From Papaver somniferum (lineage: Eukaryota; Streptophyta; Magnoliopsida; Ranunculales; Papaveraceae): a stretch of 64,000 nucleotides of DNA. Both the position numbers and the translations under genes were made by a program. Positions 24,494-36,100 of this stretch are shown one piece after another. Under the pieces are notes generated by a model that had not been told where the DNA came from, ran no database searches, and worked only from the letters and a program-made list of their open reading frames with translations. The stretch spans positions 81,792,374 to 81,856,373 of the forward strand of contig NC_039368.1 of the NCBI RefSeq assembly GCF_003573695.1, in the 5' to 3' direction. Position 1 is the stretch's first letter. Each line of letters begins with the position of its first letter.

Positions 24494-24943
24494 TGTTGGG
24501 ATCTTGCAACAATAAACAACACGTTAGATGTATCAAAAACTAATATGTAAAGAAATAATCCGAAACAACTCTACCAAATCAACTTGACAAGGGAAGAATC
24601 ACAGGTTCAACAAGTTGTCCTTAACACATTAGTTCGCGGGTATACTCGAGTTGAGTAATGCTAAAAATAAATCTGTGTAGGAAAGGGACTTGGTGCATGG
24701 AATACGCGCATACCGCATGGGTCAAAACATGTATTTTTTCCCACCCGCTCCACCCATGTTTTACAATACATATATAAGAGTATGATTATATAGTGGAGCT
24801 CCTCTTTAGTTTTCCACAATGTGGGACTAAAGGTCCCATTTCATTCACCCAAAAAATGAGTAAGTATCCTTAGACCCTTAGGTCATTAGATCAAACCACA
24901 CCAAGACCATAAAACCTTTTATTAAAACTCATTTTCTCCAACA
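24494..24943 (-). repeat. LTR (5') of copia element 2
   Basis: 450 bp; minus strand starts TGTTGGAGAAAATGAG. A TATA-like CTATATAATC lies at about 24784-24793, downstream of TCCCACATTGTGG, giving a plausible element promoter. Confidence 0.93.
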
Positions 24944-25195
24944 AGTCGAGTGCTCTCATAGTTTGTTTTTTTTACTGCTTTGATAATATGTCTTTGATGC
25001 GTAAATGATCACCTCAAACAATATCTTTATTTATGAACCATATGCAGGTAGTTTATAAGGTGTAGGGATAGGAGGTTAGGTATACTAGCACAGTCAAACT
25101 AAATGATAACTTCGGTCTATGGTCCACTTTTTTCGAAGGAGAAGTTATATTAAAAGAAAAAAGAGGAGAAAACTCTTTTACAAAATTACAAGAGA

Positions 25196-25738
25196 TTACA
25201 CAGACATGAAAGAGCTCCAATTGTTCCAAATAAGGTTGGAGTCTACAAATTTGAAAGTATCTAGATCAGAGGACCATAGAACTACTAACATTTTTACATG
25301 ATCAATAACTTCAGAGACACATATGTGTCTAGAATTAAACACTCTTGCGCTTCTCTCCTTCCACAACATCCAACAGATCGCATAGTGGATAATTCTCCAA
25401 ACCCCTCTAGCTCTTCCACTCATAACATTTTTTTTCCATGCATCAAAAAGCTGCAACAAGTTTGCTGGCAGTGGCCAAAAAATCTTGAAGGCTTTTATGA
25501 AATAATTCCAAACCTCAAAAAAATATCCACAGTGCATAAACAAATGATCATCTGATTCCTTTTTATTGTTGCAGAGAGGACATAAATCACATTCAATATC
25601 TATGCATTTGTGAATCAACATGTCTCTAGTTGGAAGAGAATTATGAAAAACAACCCATAGGATAAAAGTAACCTTGTGTGGAATGTTGCTCTTCCAAAGA
25701 TGCTTCTCAAAACTGCACGCTTCAAAATCACCAGCCAA
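25196..25738 (-). pseudogene. LINE 1 C-terminal zinc-binding (zf-RVT) region
   Basis: Contains WKSNIPHKVTFILWV, CDLCPLCNNKKESDDHLFMHC and a following Trp-rich segment. These match the zf-RVT block behind plant L1 reverse transcriptases. The frame joining it to the RT is broken between 26329 and 25738. Confidence 0.8.
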
Positions 25739-26328
25739 AATATTATAACATCTCTGTGTACTGAAATCTCCATAATAGTAATCTCATCATCCTCTTCCAC
25801 AAGAGTAGGTCTTTTGAGTAAGTCCCACTCAAGTTGTTCATTCGCATCCAGATTTTTCTTGAAAATACAATTCCATCCATTCTCACTAAGCACATCAAAC
25901 ATGGTAGCATCCTTATCTTTAACAGTTTAAACACCACCGAGAAAATCTCTTGCAAACAACCTATGTTCAGCCATCCATCCTTCCAGAATCGAATACCTTT
26001 CCCGTTTCTGATAGTGAACCTTGCAATTTTTTGCACTTCTATAACCAAATTAACCATGTTTTTCCATAAACTCTTGCATTGGGGATGATTATCAACATCA
26101 GGAACCAACAACTCACTGTTTCTTTTAAACTTTTGATGAATTATCTTCCTCCATAAGTTATGTTTTGACCTCGAATATCTCCAAATCCATTTAGTCAGCA
26201 GAGCACGATTTGTTGTTCAAAATAAATTCCTCATACCCAGACCCCCATTCTCCTTAGGCATGCATATGTTAGTCCAAGCCACCCAAACTAACTTTATACT
26301 ACCTTCCACAACTCCCCACAATAAGTTC

Positions 26329-27401
26329 CTAATTATCTTTATCATTTTCTCTTTCCACATTAACTAGAAGATGGAACAGAGAAAGATAATAGATTGGAAA
26401 ACTTGCGAGAAAGCTCTTGATGAGAGTAATTCTTCCTGCTTTATTTAATTTTCTCTTCTTCCATGTAGCTAACTTTTGTTGCATTCTCACCAACACATAA
26501 TCCCACACAGAAGTACTTCTCCAGTGAGAACCAATAGGCATACCCAAGTAAGTAAAGGGTAGTTTCTCAGTTTTGCAACCAAGTTCCTTAGAAAAAGCAC
26601 CAATTACATTATCAGCCCCAATAGTAATCATAGTTCTTTTCTCAAGGTTTAACTTCAAGACTGTGATAGTCTCAAACACATCCAGAATAATGAGAAGTCT
26701 TCTAACTTCATCAGCATTAGCATCTAAAAAGATGAGAGTGTCATCTGCAAACTGTAAATGGGAGATTATGGTTTCATGATCCATCACAGTGAACCCAGTT
26801 AGTTGACCTCTAACCACTGCATCATTTATTAACTTAGATGGATAAATGTCATTCACCAAAACTGACAAACGAGTGGTTGTTACACACCACTTAATCCAAG
26901 AAATCCATTTCTCACCAAACTCATGCTTATGCAGAATAGTAAAGAGAGAATGCCAATTGACATTGTCAAACGCTTTCTCCGTATCAATCTTAGAAAGAAT
27001 ACCTGGCTTTTTAGACTTCAATCTGCTATCCACACATTCATTGGAAATAAGAACTCCATCTAGTATTTGTTTATCATGAATGAAAGCACCTTGAAAATCA
27101 GTAATAAGATCAGGCATCACCTTTTTTAACCTCTCTGCAAGCAATTTAGAAAGAATCTTGTAGACAATACCAATAAGACTTAAAGGTCTAAAGTCTTTTG
27201 GAGTGCAAGAATCTTCTTTTTGGGAATCAATGTAAGAAAAGAACAATTGAATCTCCAATTAATTGACCCAAACCTGTGAAAATCTCTAATCAGGTTCATG
27301 AAATCATCTTTGAGAGTGCTCCAACAAGATTTAAAGAACTCAGCAGTAAGTCCATCAGGCCCTGGAGCTTTATTAGCTCCCATTTTCTTGATTACTCCCA
27401 A
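26329..27401 (-). pseudogene. LINE 1 reverse transcriptase, frameshifted and internally deleted
   Basis: Frame one (27401-27180) holds NKAPGPDGLTAEF and SFLTLIPKK. Frame two (27258-26329) holds KDFRPLSLIG, KIDTEKAFDNVNW and the catalytic LQFADDTLIF. Between LVNDIYPSK and LINDAVVRGQ it lacks the roughly 28 residues present in LINE 4 (GLRKSDSLSPYLFLLVVEV...), which include the conserved RT motif B. It cannot be active. Confidence 0.85.
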
Positions 27402-27940
27402 ACTTCTTCCTCGGTAAACTCTCTTTCAAGCCAAATTCTATCATCATCTTTCACTCTTGGAAAACAAAAATTTTCCATTTGAGAATGAACTTCAGCTTGT
27501 TAAGTGAAGATATTAACATAGAAACTTCTAATCTCCTCTTTGATGACATTATGCTCAAAACAATCAACACCACCAATTTGAAGTTTAGCAATTGTGTTTC
27601 TTTTTCTTCTTGCACTAGCAATACTATGGAAATATCTAGTGTTTAATTCCCCCCATCTAAAATCATTCTGTTTGGCCCTTAATTTCCATTTCCTAGCTTC
27701 TTGAACTTCAATACTTCTCAGCTTCAATTTTCCCTGCATTCTCTCCTCCAAATGAAGATGTTGTAATGCTTCATCCTCATCAAGAATATTTAACTCATGA
27801 ATTCTTTTTGTAAGCACAGTTTTCTCTCTAGATGTAGAACCAAATTCCTGCAATCTCCAAGGTTTAATAAAATGTTTCAGATTCTGAAGCTTAAGAAAAA
27901 ATTTTGAACTAGCACTTCCTTGATAAATCATGACATCCCA

Positions 27941-28534
27941 CTATTCCTGAACTTTCTTCGCAAAGTCTTTATGCTCCTCCCATAATCTGTCAAGTTTGAA
28001 ATATAGCTTTGAAGGCAAAGAAGGCTCAGTAATCACCAAAAGAAGATTGTGGTCAGATATATTTCTAGTCATCACAACTTGAAGTGCATTAGGGAAAGCA
28101 TCTTCAAAGTCATGACTGAACAAGAACCTATCTAACCTACAGAGAAGGGGGTTTGAGTGATTGTTAGACCAGGTGAAAGCTCCACCAATCAAAGGTTGAT
28201 CAACCATTTCCTGATCCAAAATAAAATCACTCAAAAATGCATTATTCCTTACATCTCCATCTCCTCTCTTTCTCTCTTCACTTGAACGAACTGCATTCAT
28301 ATCTCCTGCCATGCATATAGGGCCAGTCCACCGTCTTCTTATTTCTTTCATGTCTCCCCAAAAAGAAGCTCTCGGATTAAAGTCGCATGGACAGTAGGCA
28401 TTGGCTATAGCCCATTTGAAACCGTTCAACCTAGTATTAATTACGAAAGTGATGTTATTGTAGCCAAACCTTTCATCCAACTTTTCAAGACGAGAACTAT
28501 CCCAAATGGATAAAATGCCTCCACTGCTTCCCAC
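27941..28534 (-). pseudogene. LINE 1 endonuclease domain
   Basis: Reads GGILSIWDSS, AGDMNAVRSSEER, GGAFTWSN, CRLDRFLFS and the C-terminal NISDHNLLL. These are the apurinic-endonuclease blocks of plant L1 elements (GD.N, TW, LDR, SDH). It lacks the N-terminal third because of 5' truncation and ends at an in-frame TAG. The same frame continues at 27931-27500 (FFLKLQNLKHFIKPWR and so on). Confidence 0.85.
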
Positions 28535-28630
28535 GAAGGGATATAATGTATGGTCCGTAGTAACTAAGAAAACTAATCAATCTTTATAAGGTAGAGAGAC
28601 AGGTCCAGTAGTGTTAAACTTTATAAAGAT

Positions 28631-31618
28631 TGGTTTGATAGCAGAGGTGATATTGAAGCTATATTTACTAACCATTTTAAAAATATTGCTACTTCTTCTA
28701 AGCCTCAGATTAATAACGACATTCTGCAGCTTTTTCAACCTTGTGTTTCAGAATTACAGAATAGCAGTCTTATCCAGGTGCCTCAGGCTCAAGAAATAAA
28801 GGATGTGGTTTTTCAAATCAAACCTTGGGCTTCTCCGGGTAACGATGGGTTTCAAGCTGGATTTTATCAACATTGTTGGGATGTTGTTGGAACTGAGGTA
28901 ATCTCCATGGTACAATATTTTTTCACTCATAAACATATGTCCAAGGCCATCAATCATACTTATCAGGTTTTAATCCCCAAAAATTCAAACCCAAAAACTC
29001 CTGTTGATTTCAGACCCATAAGTCTGTGCAATGTTAGCTATAAAATTATCTCTAAAATTTTAGCCAACCGCCTTAAACCCCTTCTTCCTGATATTATCTC
29101 CCCTACTCAAACTGCATTTGTTGCAGGAAGACATATCCATGACAATATTATTATTGCTCATGAGATTTTGTTTAGTATGAAACGTAAAAAGGTTAAGAAG
29201 GCTTTGGTTGGTTTGAAATTAGACATGTCAAAGGCTTTCGATAGGGTGGAATGGTCTTTTCTGCTTTATATATTTCGGCAACTGGGTTTTCATAATGATT
29301 GGATTATTTTAATAGAGCAGTGTATTTCTACTTCAAATATTTCCATTCTTATCAATGGCAGTCCTTCTTCAACTTTTTCTCCGACTCGGGGTATTCGTCA
29401 AGGAGACCCATTGTCTCCTTTTTTATTTTTTTTTGTTATGGAAGCTTTTTATAGACTCCTGCAGCTTAATGTAGACTCTGGTTGTCTTTCAGGGATTAGA
29501 ATTAATCAGCACTACTCTGTAATTAATCATCTGTTCTTCGCAGATGATTGTTTGTTATTTTTTGAAGCTGATTCTACTCAAATGCAGCAGCTTCAACACT
29601 TGCTTCATATATTTGGACAAGCTTCAGGTCAGGTGATAAATATGCAGAAATCAACCTTATTTTTTGGCAAGCACACTTCTAATGCTCATAGGTCTAATAT
29701 TGCTGGTATTCTTGGTATGAAAGTTATGGGCCTTGGCGAAAAATACTTGGGTATACCTCTTCTGCTGCATAGATACAGACATAAGAACTGTCAGGGTATT
29801 ATTGATAACATGAATAACAGATTGCAGGGCTGGAAGAGCAAAATTGTGAATCAAGCAGGAAGAACTACCCAGGTTAATTCTGTTCTAAGCTCTATGGGTC
29901 TGTATCAAATGCAGGTTTTCAAACTTCCTGAAACATCTCTTCATCAAATGGAAAAAATTCAGAGAAGCTATTGGTGGAACAGTTATGTCAAGCCACATTC
30001 TCAAAAGTACATTTCTTGGAAAAAGGTATGTTTACCTAAAAGGCTAGGTGGTTTAGGACATAAAAATATGTGCAACTATAACTTAGCTTTTCTTGCGAAA
30101 CTAGCTTGGCAATTGTTACATAACCAAGATGCTTTATGGGCGAAGTTATTGAAAGGTAAACATTTTCCTCATCATGACCTGCGTTTCTTCCCTCCACCGG
30201 TTAACTTAAGTTCAAGTTGGATTTGGCAAAGTATCTCTATTGGGCTTAAAATTGTGTTGAAAAATGCTAAATGGAAAGTTGGTAATGGAGCTCATATCAA
30301 CATCTGGACTTCTAACTGGATTCCTTCTCTGAATTCTGCTTTACAGGACTGGGGTGATTTGAATACGTCTAACTACCAGTTGGTTTCTGATCTTATAGAT
30401 ACTGATACTGAACAGTGGAATGTGTCGCTTCTTCGTCTCCTTTTTACAGCTGATCAGGTGAACTCCATTTTAACCATTCCCATTCAGTTAGATCAAGAGG
30501 ATAAATTAATCTGGCCCTTTACAACCACTGGTATTTTTACTACTGCCTCAACTTATAGGATGTTGTGTGATAAGGATATCCTAACAGATAACTCCATGGG
30601 TTTATCTCAACATTTTTGGTTATCCTTTTGGAAGTTGAAAGTGCCTTACAAGTTTCAGCTTTTTCTGTGGAGAGTTATTCACAATGTTGTTCCAGTCAAA
30701 GCAAGAATTTTCACCCATGTGCATAATGCTGATTTACACTGTGTTCTTTGCAACCACTATCAAATACAAGATCTGGATCATCTTTTCCTTCATTGCCCTT
30801 TCACTAGGGAAATATGGCAGTATTTTTTACCTCATCAGTTTCACTTTATTTTGCAGCACTCTTCTCTCTTATCCTGGATTCAGACTTGGCAACTCCAAGA
30901 CTCTTTCATCAACATCCAGAAGTCCCCTGAGATTGTTCACTTAGCTATGTGCATCATGCATTTCATATGGAAGATTCGATGTAGTGTTTTTTTTAACAAT
31001 ACCACCCCCAACCATAACTTTGTAGTCCATCAGGTCACTTCATACATTCTCCAGCATCATCTAGGAAACACTCCTGCTAACTTCAGTCATCCTAATGTTC
31101 ATAATGAGCGTTTATATCATAAATGGGAACCTCCTCCTTTGCAGTTCATAAAAATTAATATTGATGCTTCTTATCATTCTACTTTTTTGTTAGTTGGTAT
31201 TGGAATTATAATTCGGAACTCTGCAGGGGTTTATGTCATGGGAAGGGGAGCCTTGAAAAGAGCTAGTAATGCTCAGCAGGCTGAAGCTTGGGCAATGTTG
31301 GAGGCTATGCAACTGGCAGATTCAAAAGGTTGGTCTCGAGTGATTTTTGAATCTGATAATCTGGGAATTTGTTCTTTTCTTCAACAACTATCTTCTCTTT
31401 GTCACTGGCAGAGTATACCCCTGTTGCGAAAATGTGTAAACATATGTAATATTAATCCTGGTTGGTCTTGTAGTTTTGTGTATAGGTATGCTAATAAAGT
31501 TGTGGATGCAACAGCGAAGGCAGCTTATAAACATAATCTATGTGGGGATTGGTGGTTTCATCCACCTCCTTTGTTAATTCCCTATATAGATTGTGATGTA
31601 TCTGGTACTCATGTTTAA
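28631..31618 (+). CDS. LINE 2 ORF2 fragment: reverse transcriptase, zf-RVT, RNase H
   Basis: An uninterrupted frame of about 995 codons, entered at the truncation point (no own ATG; first residues WFDSRGDIEAIF). It carries the RT pre-domain WASPGNDGFQAGFY, motif A LKLDMSKAFDRVEW, motif B GIRQGDPLSPFLFF, motif C FFADDCLLFF, then KYLGIPLLLHR. The zf-RVT block is CVLCNHYQIQDLDHLFLHC. A C-terminal RNase H follows with INIDASYH, AQQAEAWAMLEAM, FESDN and ANKVVDATAKAA. All catalytic acids I can check are present. Missing are ORF1 and the endonuclease. Protein could be made only from an external promoter and start. Confidence 0.93.
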   Translation, partial: WFDSRGDIEAIFTNHFKNIATSSKPQINNDILQLFQPCVSELQNSSLIQVPQAQEIKDVVFQIKPWASPGNDGFQAGFYQHCWDVVGTEVISMVQYFFTHKHMSKAINHTYQVLIPKNSNPKTPVDFRPISLCNVSYKIISKILANRLKPLLPDIISPTQTAFVAGRHIHDNIIIAHEILFSMKRKKVKKALVGLKLDMSKAFDRVEWSFLLYIFRQLGFHNDWIILIEQCISTSNISILINGSPSSTFSPTRGIRQGDPLSPFLFFFVMEAFYRLLQLNVDSGCLSGIRINQHYSVINHLFFADDCLLFFEADSTQMQQLQHLLHIFGQASGQVINMQKSTLFFGKHTSNAHRSNIAGILGMKVMGLGEKYLGIPLLLHRYRHKNCQGIIDNMNNRLQGWKSKIVNQAGRTTQVNSVLSSMGLYQMQVFKLPETSLHQMEKIQRSYWWNSYVKPHSQKYISWKKVCLPKRLGGLGHKNMCNYNLAFLAKLAWQLLHNQDALWAKLLKGKHFPHHDLRFFPPPVNLSSSWIWQSISIGLKIVLKNAKWKVGNGAHINIWTSNWIPSLNSALQDWGDLNTSNYQLVSDLIDTDTEQWNVSLLRLLFTADQVNSILTIPIQLDQEDKLIWPFTTTGIFTTASTYRMLCDKDILTDNSMGLSQHFWLSFWKLKVPYKFQLFLWRVIHNVVPVKARIFTHVHNADLHCVLCNHYQIQDLDHLFLHCPFTREIWQYFLPHQFHFILQHSSLLSWIQTWQLQDSFINIQKSPEIVHLAMCIMHFIWKIRCSVFFNNTTPNHNFVVHQVTSYILQHHLGNTPANFSHPNVHNERLYHKWEPPPLQFIKINIDASYHSTFLLVGIGIIIRNSAGVYVMGRGALKRASNAQQAEAWAMLEAMQLADSKGWSRVIFESDNLGICSFLQQLSSLCHWQSIPLLRKCVNICNINPGWSCSFVYRYANKVVDATAKAAYKHNLCGDWWFHPPPLLIPYIDCDVSGTHV

Positions 31619-31649
31619 TACAAGTTCTTTCCTTGTTAAAAAAAAAAAA
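28631..31649 (+). mobile_element. L1-type LINE number 2, 5'-truncated, young-looking
   Basis: A 3.0-kb insertion ending in a 12-nt poly(A) (31638-31649) and flanked by target duplicate 'ctttataaagat' at 28619-28630 and 31650-31661; adding A residues the match reaches 15 bp. Open through its whole coding part. It lies 62 bp from the 5' end of LINE 1, in opposite orientation, and belongs to a different family. Confidence 0.95.
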
Positions 31650-31661
31650 CTTTATAAAGAT

Positions 31662-32600
31662 CGAATTTCATACAGAACACCAAGGTGCTACACGTGTTAG
31701 CTAGTAGGAAGTTAAATAAGTCAAAGTCTATCTGTGTGCGTATTTCATCGGTTCAAAAATGATGCACAAAATTGGATAGGGTTCCCAAAACTGTCCATTT
31801 ACAGGGAATATGAGAGACTCGTTCCCAAGATAGGCTCCGACCAAATTTGAGGGCAAGTCTCATTCCATCTGATTCTCGGGGTCCCACCACTTTACAGTCA
31901 AACCAGAATCACTTTTCGTTGGTTTCTGATTAAATTGGATACTCTCCAATGACATCTGGTTTTCGGTGTCCCACCACTTTGCAGTCATTCCAGAATCACT
32001 TTTCATTGGTTTCTGATTAAATTGAATACTCTCCAATGAATTTAAGCATTTAAAGATAAAAGGAGTTTAGTCTCCGGTTGGTACTACACGTAATGGGTGG
32101 TAGTACCACAATGCAGGCGATATTTCTTTTTTTTAGTGCAAACAACTAAACAATAATAAATGCAGGAGAAGGAATTTGGTGATGAATGACTTATACCAAG
32201 GACCATGGAAAGAGAAGCTTATTATTGGGGCATCACTTTCTAATAGAGGGACTTCACCTAATAGGACAAAAATGGATCATCCATACGCAATTTCAAAAAT
32301 CTCTTATCTAAAATAATTTTAAAATGACTAAACTATCCTTGTTCAATCAGTGATAATAATTTAATTACTTAATGATTAGATTAGTGAGTCTCTTTTATGC
32401 TTGGTGAAAAAACAAGATCAAATTAAGTGTTAGTTAAAGGAATTTTTTTTTTTGTTTTTTGGGGATTCCTTTTCAAGATCCTAGATTTTGATTCAACCAA
32501 AGTGAAGGAATTAATGGCTAGAAAAAATTAGGTATACCTCTAACTTAGCTCCAATGTGATTTTGTTTACTCAAAATAGGTGAAAGTAAGTAAAAAAGATT
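31662..32600. other. Intergenic, with an 87-bp tandem duplication
   Basis: No gene. 'gtcccaccactt.gcagtca' with the following 'ccagaatcacttttc.ttgg' and 'tactctccaatga' occurs at 31881 and again at 31968. The remainder is AT-rich spacer. The neighbouring sequence begins to show 'accgtaa' motifs from about 32618. Confidence 0.6.
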
Positions 32601-32617
32601 ATATTCTTTTAGATTTT

Positions 32618-33189
32618 CAAAAAGATTTACGGTTGGTTCTTTGTTAACCAACCGTAAAACCGGTTTACGATTAGGTGACGACGGACTCCTAACCGTAACT
32701 GGTTACAATTGAGAAACCCTAATCACAAACCAATTACGGTTAGATTTTAGACTCTCAGAACCGACCGTAAACACATTACGGGTGAGGCTTTAGCTTTTCT
32801 ATCCAACCGTAATTAAAAGTTTTAGCTATTGTTTCTACTTCCTTGAAATAATATTGGATAACTATTATATATCGTAAAGATTTGGTGACCGACCGACTGA
32901 ATCAGTCAAAAAAATTTCAAAGATAGACACGCGTAGTATAATACCCATTAGATAAACATCTCCATTTATAAAGAATTATGTCTAGCCACGTGAGCAGATA
33001 TATGTGAATTTTGTGTATGTTAAAACTCATGTACGGGATTATAAATAGCCAACTTTAGTTGGATGTAATGTATAAGAATCTTGAATTTTGGATAAGCAAT
33101 AAAACACCTATGTATTAGAAAAAACCCAGTTGTAAATGGTTACGGTTAACTACAAGAAGGTGACTTACACCGTAAGTAAATTAAGGTTG
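32618..33189. repeat. Cluster of inverted 'ttacggttgg / ccaaccgtaa' motifs, left part
   Basis: Copies or near copies of ttacggttgg and its complement lie at about 32627, 32648, 32688, 32736, 32765, 32808, 33143 and 33168. Such direct and inverted subterminal repeats are typical of CACTA-type and some Mutator-type DNA transposons. 'actacaagaagg' at about 33148 weakly recalls the CACTACAAGAA terminus of CACTA elements. No transposase gene is visible. The cluster continues at 37562-38290, on the other side of LINE 3. Confidence 0.5.
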
Positions 33190-36100
33190 CAATATCTCAA
33201 GCCATTTGTCTGATATTTTTGATGAGGAGTTTTCTGCAAATGCTCGTGTCAGTCTTGACGGTAATACACTTTCGCCTAACTCTTATCATTCCTTTCATTG
33301 GAAATTTTCGAGCAAAACCAATCTAAATGTCTCAAGGCTTCCACATCAGGCACTGATGCTCAGGTATATTTTTCTCTTTTAAACTATTTTCATTTTCCGA
33401 GTTATCATTGTTCGTTTAACTGTTATATGCATATTGGCTTCTTTTGCTTTAATAATAGCATGAAGGTTCTTACTTGTAATGTTCAAGGTCTAGCTTCTAA
33501 GGAAACTAGGGATAATCTTAATGATATCATCCAACAATATAATCCAGATATCATCTTTCTAATGGAAACGAAAGTTTCTGAGGCTAGAGCTAAAGTTTCG
33601 GCGCAAAAATATTCTTATCCAAACTCCTTATTTGTAAGTACCATTGGTCTTTCTGGGGGTCTAGTTTTTCTATGTGATATTGCTTGTTGCAATGATAACA
33701 TGATTCACCTCTTGATTTCCTCTGATGCTTCTAAACAAGAGTGACTTTTATCCTGTGTTTATGATTCGACTTATTACGAGTCGAAGCAAAGGCAATGGGA
33801 ATTTCTTAAAGACTTGAGTGATAATGTCTATCAGCCTTGGATTGTTATGGGTGATTTAAATATTCACCTAAACAATCAGGAGGCTACTAGTACAACTTCA
33901 GTTAAAAAATGGGTTTGTGAGGTTATTAACAGTATGGGTTTGATGGACATGCAGTTCATAGGGTCTAAGCATACCTGGTCCAATAGAACTAATGGAAAGG
34001 GTTATAAGAGGGTTAGGATTGATATGGCTTTACAGAATTCTAATTGGGTTACTGAGTATCCTAATTCTAGGGTTCTGCATCTTCCATTCTTAGGCTCAGA
34101 TAATTGTCCTCTCCTTCTTATCACAGATCCAAGTGTGGTGAAACCCAGGAATAATTGGAAATTTTATAGATGCTGGTTATCTGATTCTTCATGTTCTGAA
34201 TTAATAAAAGATTCTTGGCAGTGTTCTCATACAAAAATAGTTATTAATGACAAGCTAGATAAAGTTAGGAGAAACTTATCAAAATGGAATCGCTACAATT
34301 TTGGTAAAATAAACATCCAAGTGCAGCAGCTACAGCAACATCTTTCTTACATACAATCTTTTCCTTATAGTGACTCAATTTCAAATGAAATTAATTTCAC
34401 TGTACAAAAGCTAGAGTACTGGAAGAAGATTGAAGCTGACTTCTGGATCCAAAGATCTGGAGATCATTGGTTTAAGGATGCAGATAATAACACAACTTAC
34501 TTTCACACAAGAGCTAACAGGCGTAGATCTAGAAATCATATTTCGGCATTGCGTGATCCTAATGGTAAGTGGTGTCATACGCATGAAGAACTTGCAGATC
34601 TTCTTACTAATCATTTTGCTGCCATTGCCACTACTACTAATCCGGTTTTCAAGCAGAATTCTTTTGATATAATTTACCTTGTTATTACCGAAGAGGAGAA
34701 TATATCCTTGACTTCCATTCCATCAGAAAAGGAAATATTTTTTGTCTTAAAATCTATTCCGAGTTGGAATGCACCGGGACCGGATGGTTTTCCGGCTGGC
34801 TTCTATCGAACACAGTGGTCCACTGTAAAGTCTGACACTATTGATATTGTCCAAGCCTTCTTCAAAACAAGTCAGTTACCAGAAGGTGTAAACAAAACAA
34901 CCACTTGCCTGATTCCTAAAACACATCATCCTTCTACTCCAACTGACTATAGACCTATTGGCCTTTGCAATATCACTTATAAGATAATATCCAAGCTTCT
35001 AGTTACAAAAATGAAACCCTTAATGGAAAAAATTATTTCTCCTACTCAGGCAGCCTATGTCCCAAATAGGTACATAAATGACAACATAGTAATGGCTCAT
35101 GAGCTCATACACTCTACGAAAAAATCCAAAAAGAAACAAGCACAGGTGGCTCTTAAATTAGATATGTCGAAAGCATTCGACAGGGTTGAATGGTCTTTCA
35201 TTGATAAAATGTTAATGTCTCTTGGATTCTGTCAAAATTGGAGAATATTAATTCAGCAATGTATTTCGACTACCTCTGTCTCGGTAAGGCTTAATGGGAG
35301 CATGTGTAAATCTTATACTCCATCTCGTGGTCTTAGACAGGGAGACCCCTTGTCTCCCTATCTATTTATCATTGCAATGGAATATATCACTAGGTCTCTA
35401 TTACATGTTGAAGCATTGGGGTAGCTGACAGGCATTCAAGTAGTTAAAAATTTTATACCCATCAATCATATGTTATTTGCAGATGATTGCATGCTTTTCT
35501 TTCAAGTGGAAAAATATAGTCTTAATCGACTGAAATATATTCTCCAAAACTTTAGTGAAATCTCAGGAGAAATGATAAACTTGAATAAGTCTTCTGATTT
35601 TATTATGGGGGATATATATGTCCAGCATAAGGAGTTCATTAGGAAAGAATTAGGAGTTAAACAACTCAGTTCTTCGGACAAGTATCTGGGTCTTCCAATT
35701 CTTTTAGGTAAAGCTAAAACTACTTCTTTTGCTTCTATTAAAGATTATTATCAGCATAGACTCCAAGGTTGGTGTTCGAAGACTCTAAATCTTGCAGCAA
35801 GAACAACACTTATCAGATCAGTTCTTAACTCAATCCCAGCACATTATATTAGTAATTTTAGAATTCCAAAAAACATCATTACTAAATTAGATCTAATACA
35901 GCGAAAATTTTGGTGGGGTCGAACAAAAAATAAAGGTTACAGTCCCATTTCTTGGAATACACTCTGGTATCCAAAAGAGGAGGGAGAACTTGCTTTCAGA
36001 AACCTTGAATTGTATAATCATGCTCTCATGACAAAGTTAGCATGGAGGATGTGTACGGAGGAGGATAAACCATGGTCTCAGTTAATGAAAGCCAAGTATT

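Larger units (their letters stand above)
19546..24943 (-). mobile_element. Ty1/copia LTR retrotransposon, 5.4 kb, full-length but mutated
   Basis: LTRs at 19546-19996 and 24494-24943 (about 450 bp), TG...CA ends on the minus strand, and 5-bp target duplication 'agtcg' at 19541-19545 and 24944-24948. Gag, protease, integrase, reverse transcriptase and RNase H occur in copia order on the minus strand but with several stops and at least one frameshift, so the copy is non-autonomous. LTRs differ by roughly 5-6 percent by eye. A polypurine tract (GTGGGGGAT on the minus strand, about 19997-20006) precedes the 3' LTR. No Met-tRNA primer site is evident beside the 5' LTR. Confidence 0.95.
25126..28548 (-). 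mobile_element. L1-type LINE number 1, 5'-truncated and decayed
   Basis: Minus-strand order is endonuclease C-terminal part (28534-27941), linker, reverse transcriptase (27401-26329) and a zinc-binding RT-associated tail (25738-25196). The 3' end is a short A run (25128-25133 on the plus strand as T). 'tatggtcc' at 25118-25125 and 28549-28556 is a candidate 8-bp target duplication. Same family as LINE 4 (49-56 kb), e.g. shared blocks EDSCTPKDFRPLSLIG and RKLNKAGR. Confidence 0.85.

Noticed and set aside
28778..31618. The 946-codon ORF as a host reverse-transcriptase gene
   Set aside because: Poly(A) and target duplication prove a LINE insertion; the frame has no own ATG and starts at the truncation point.
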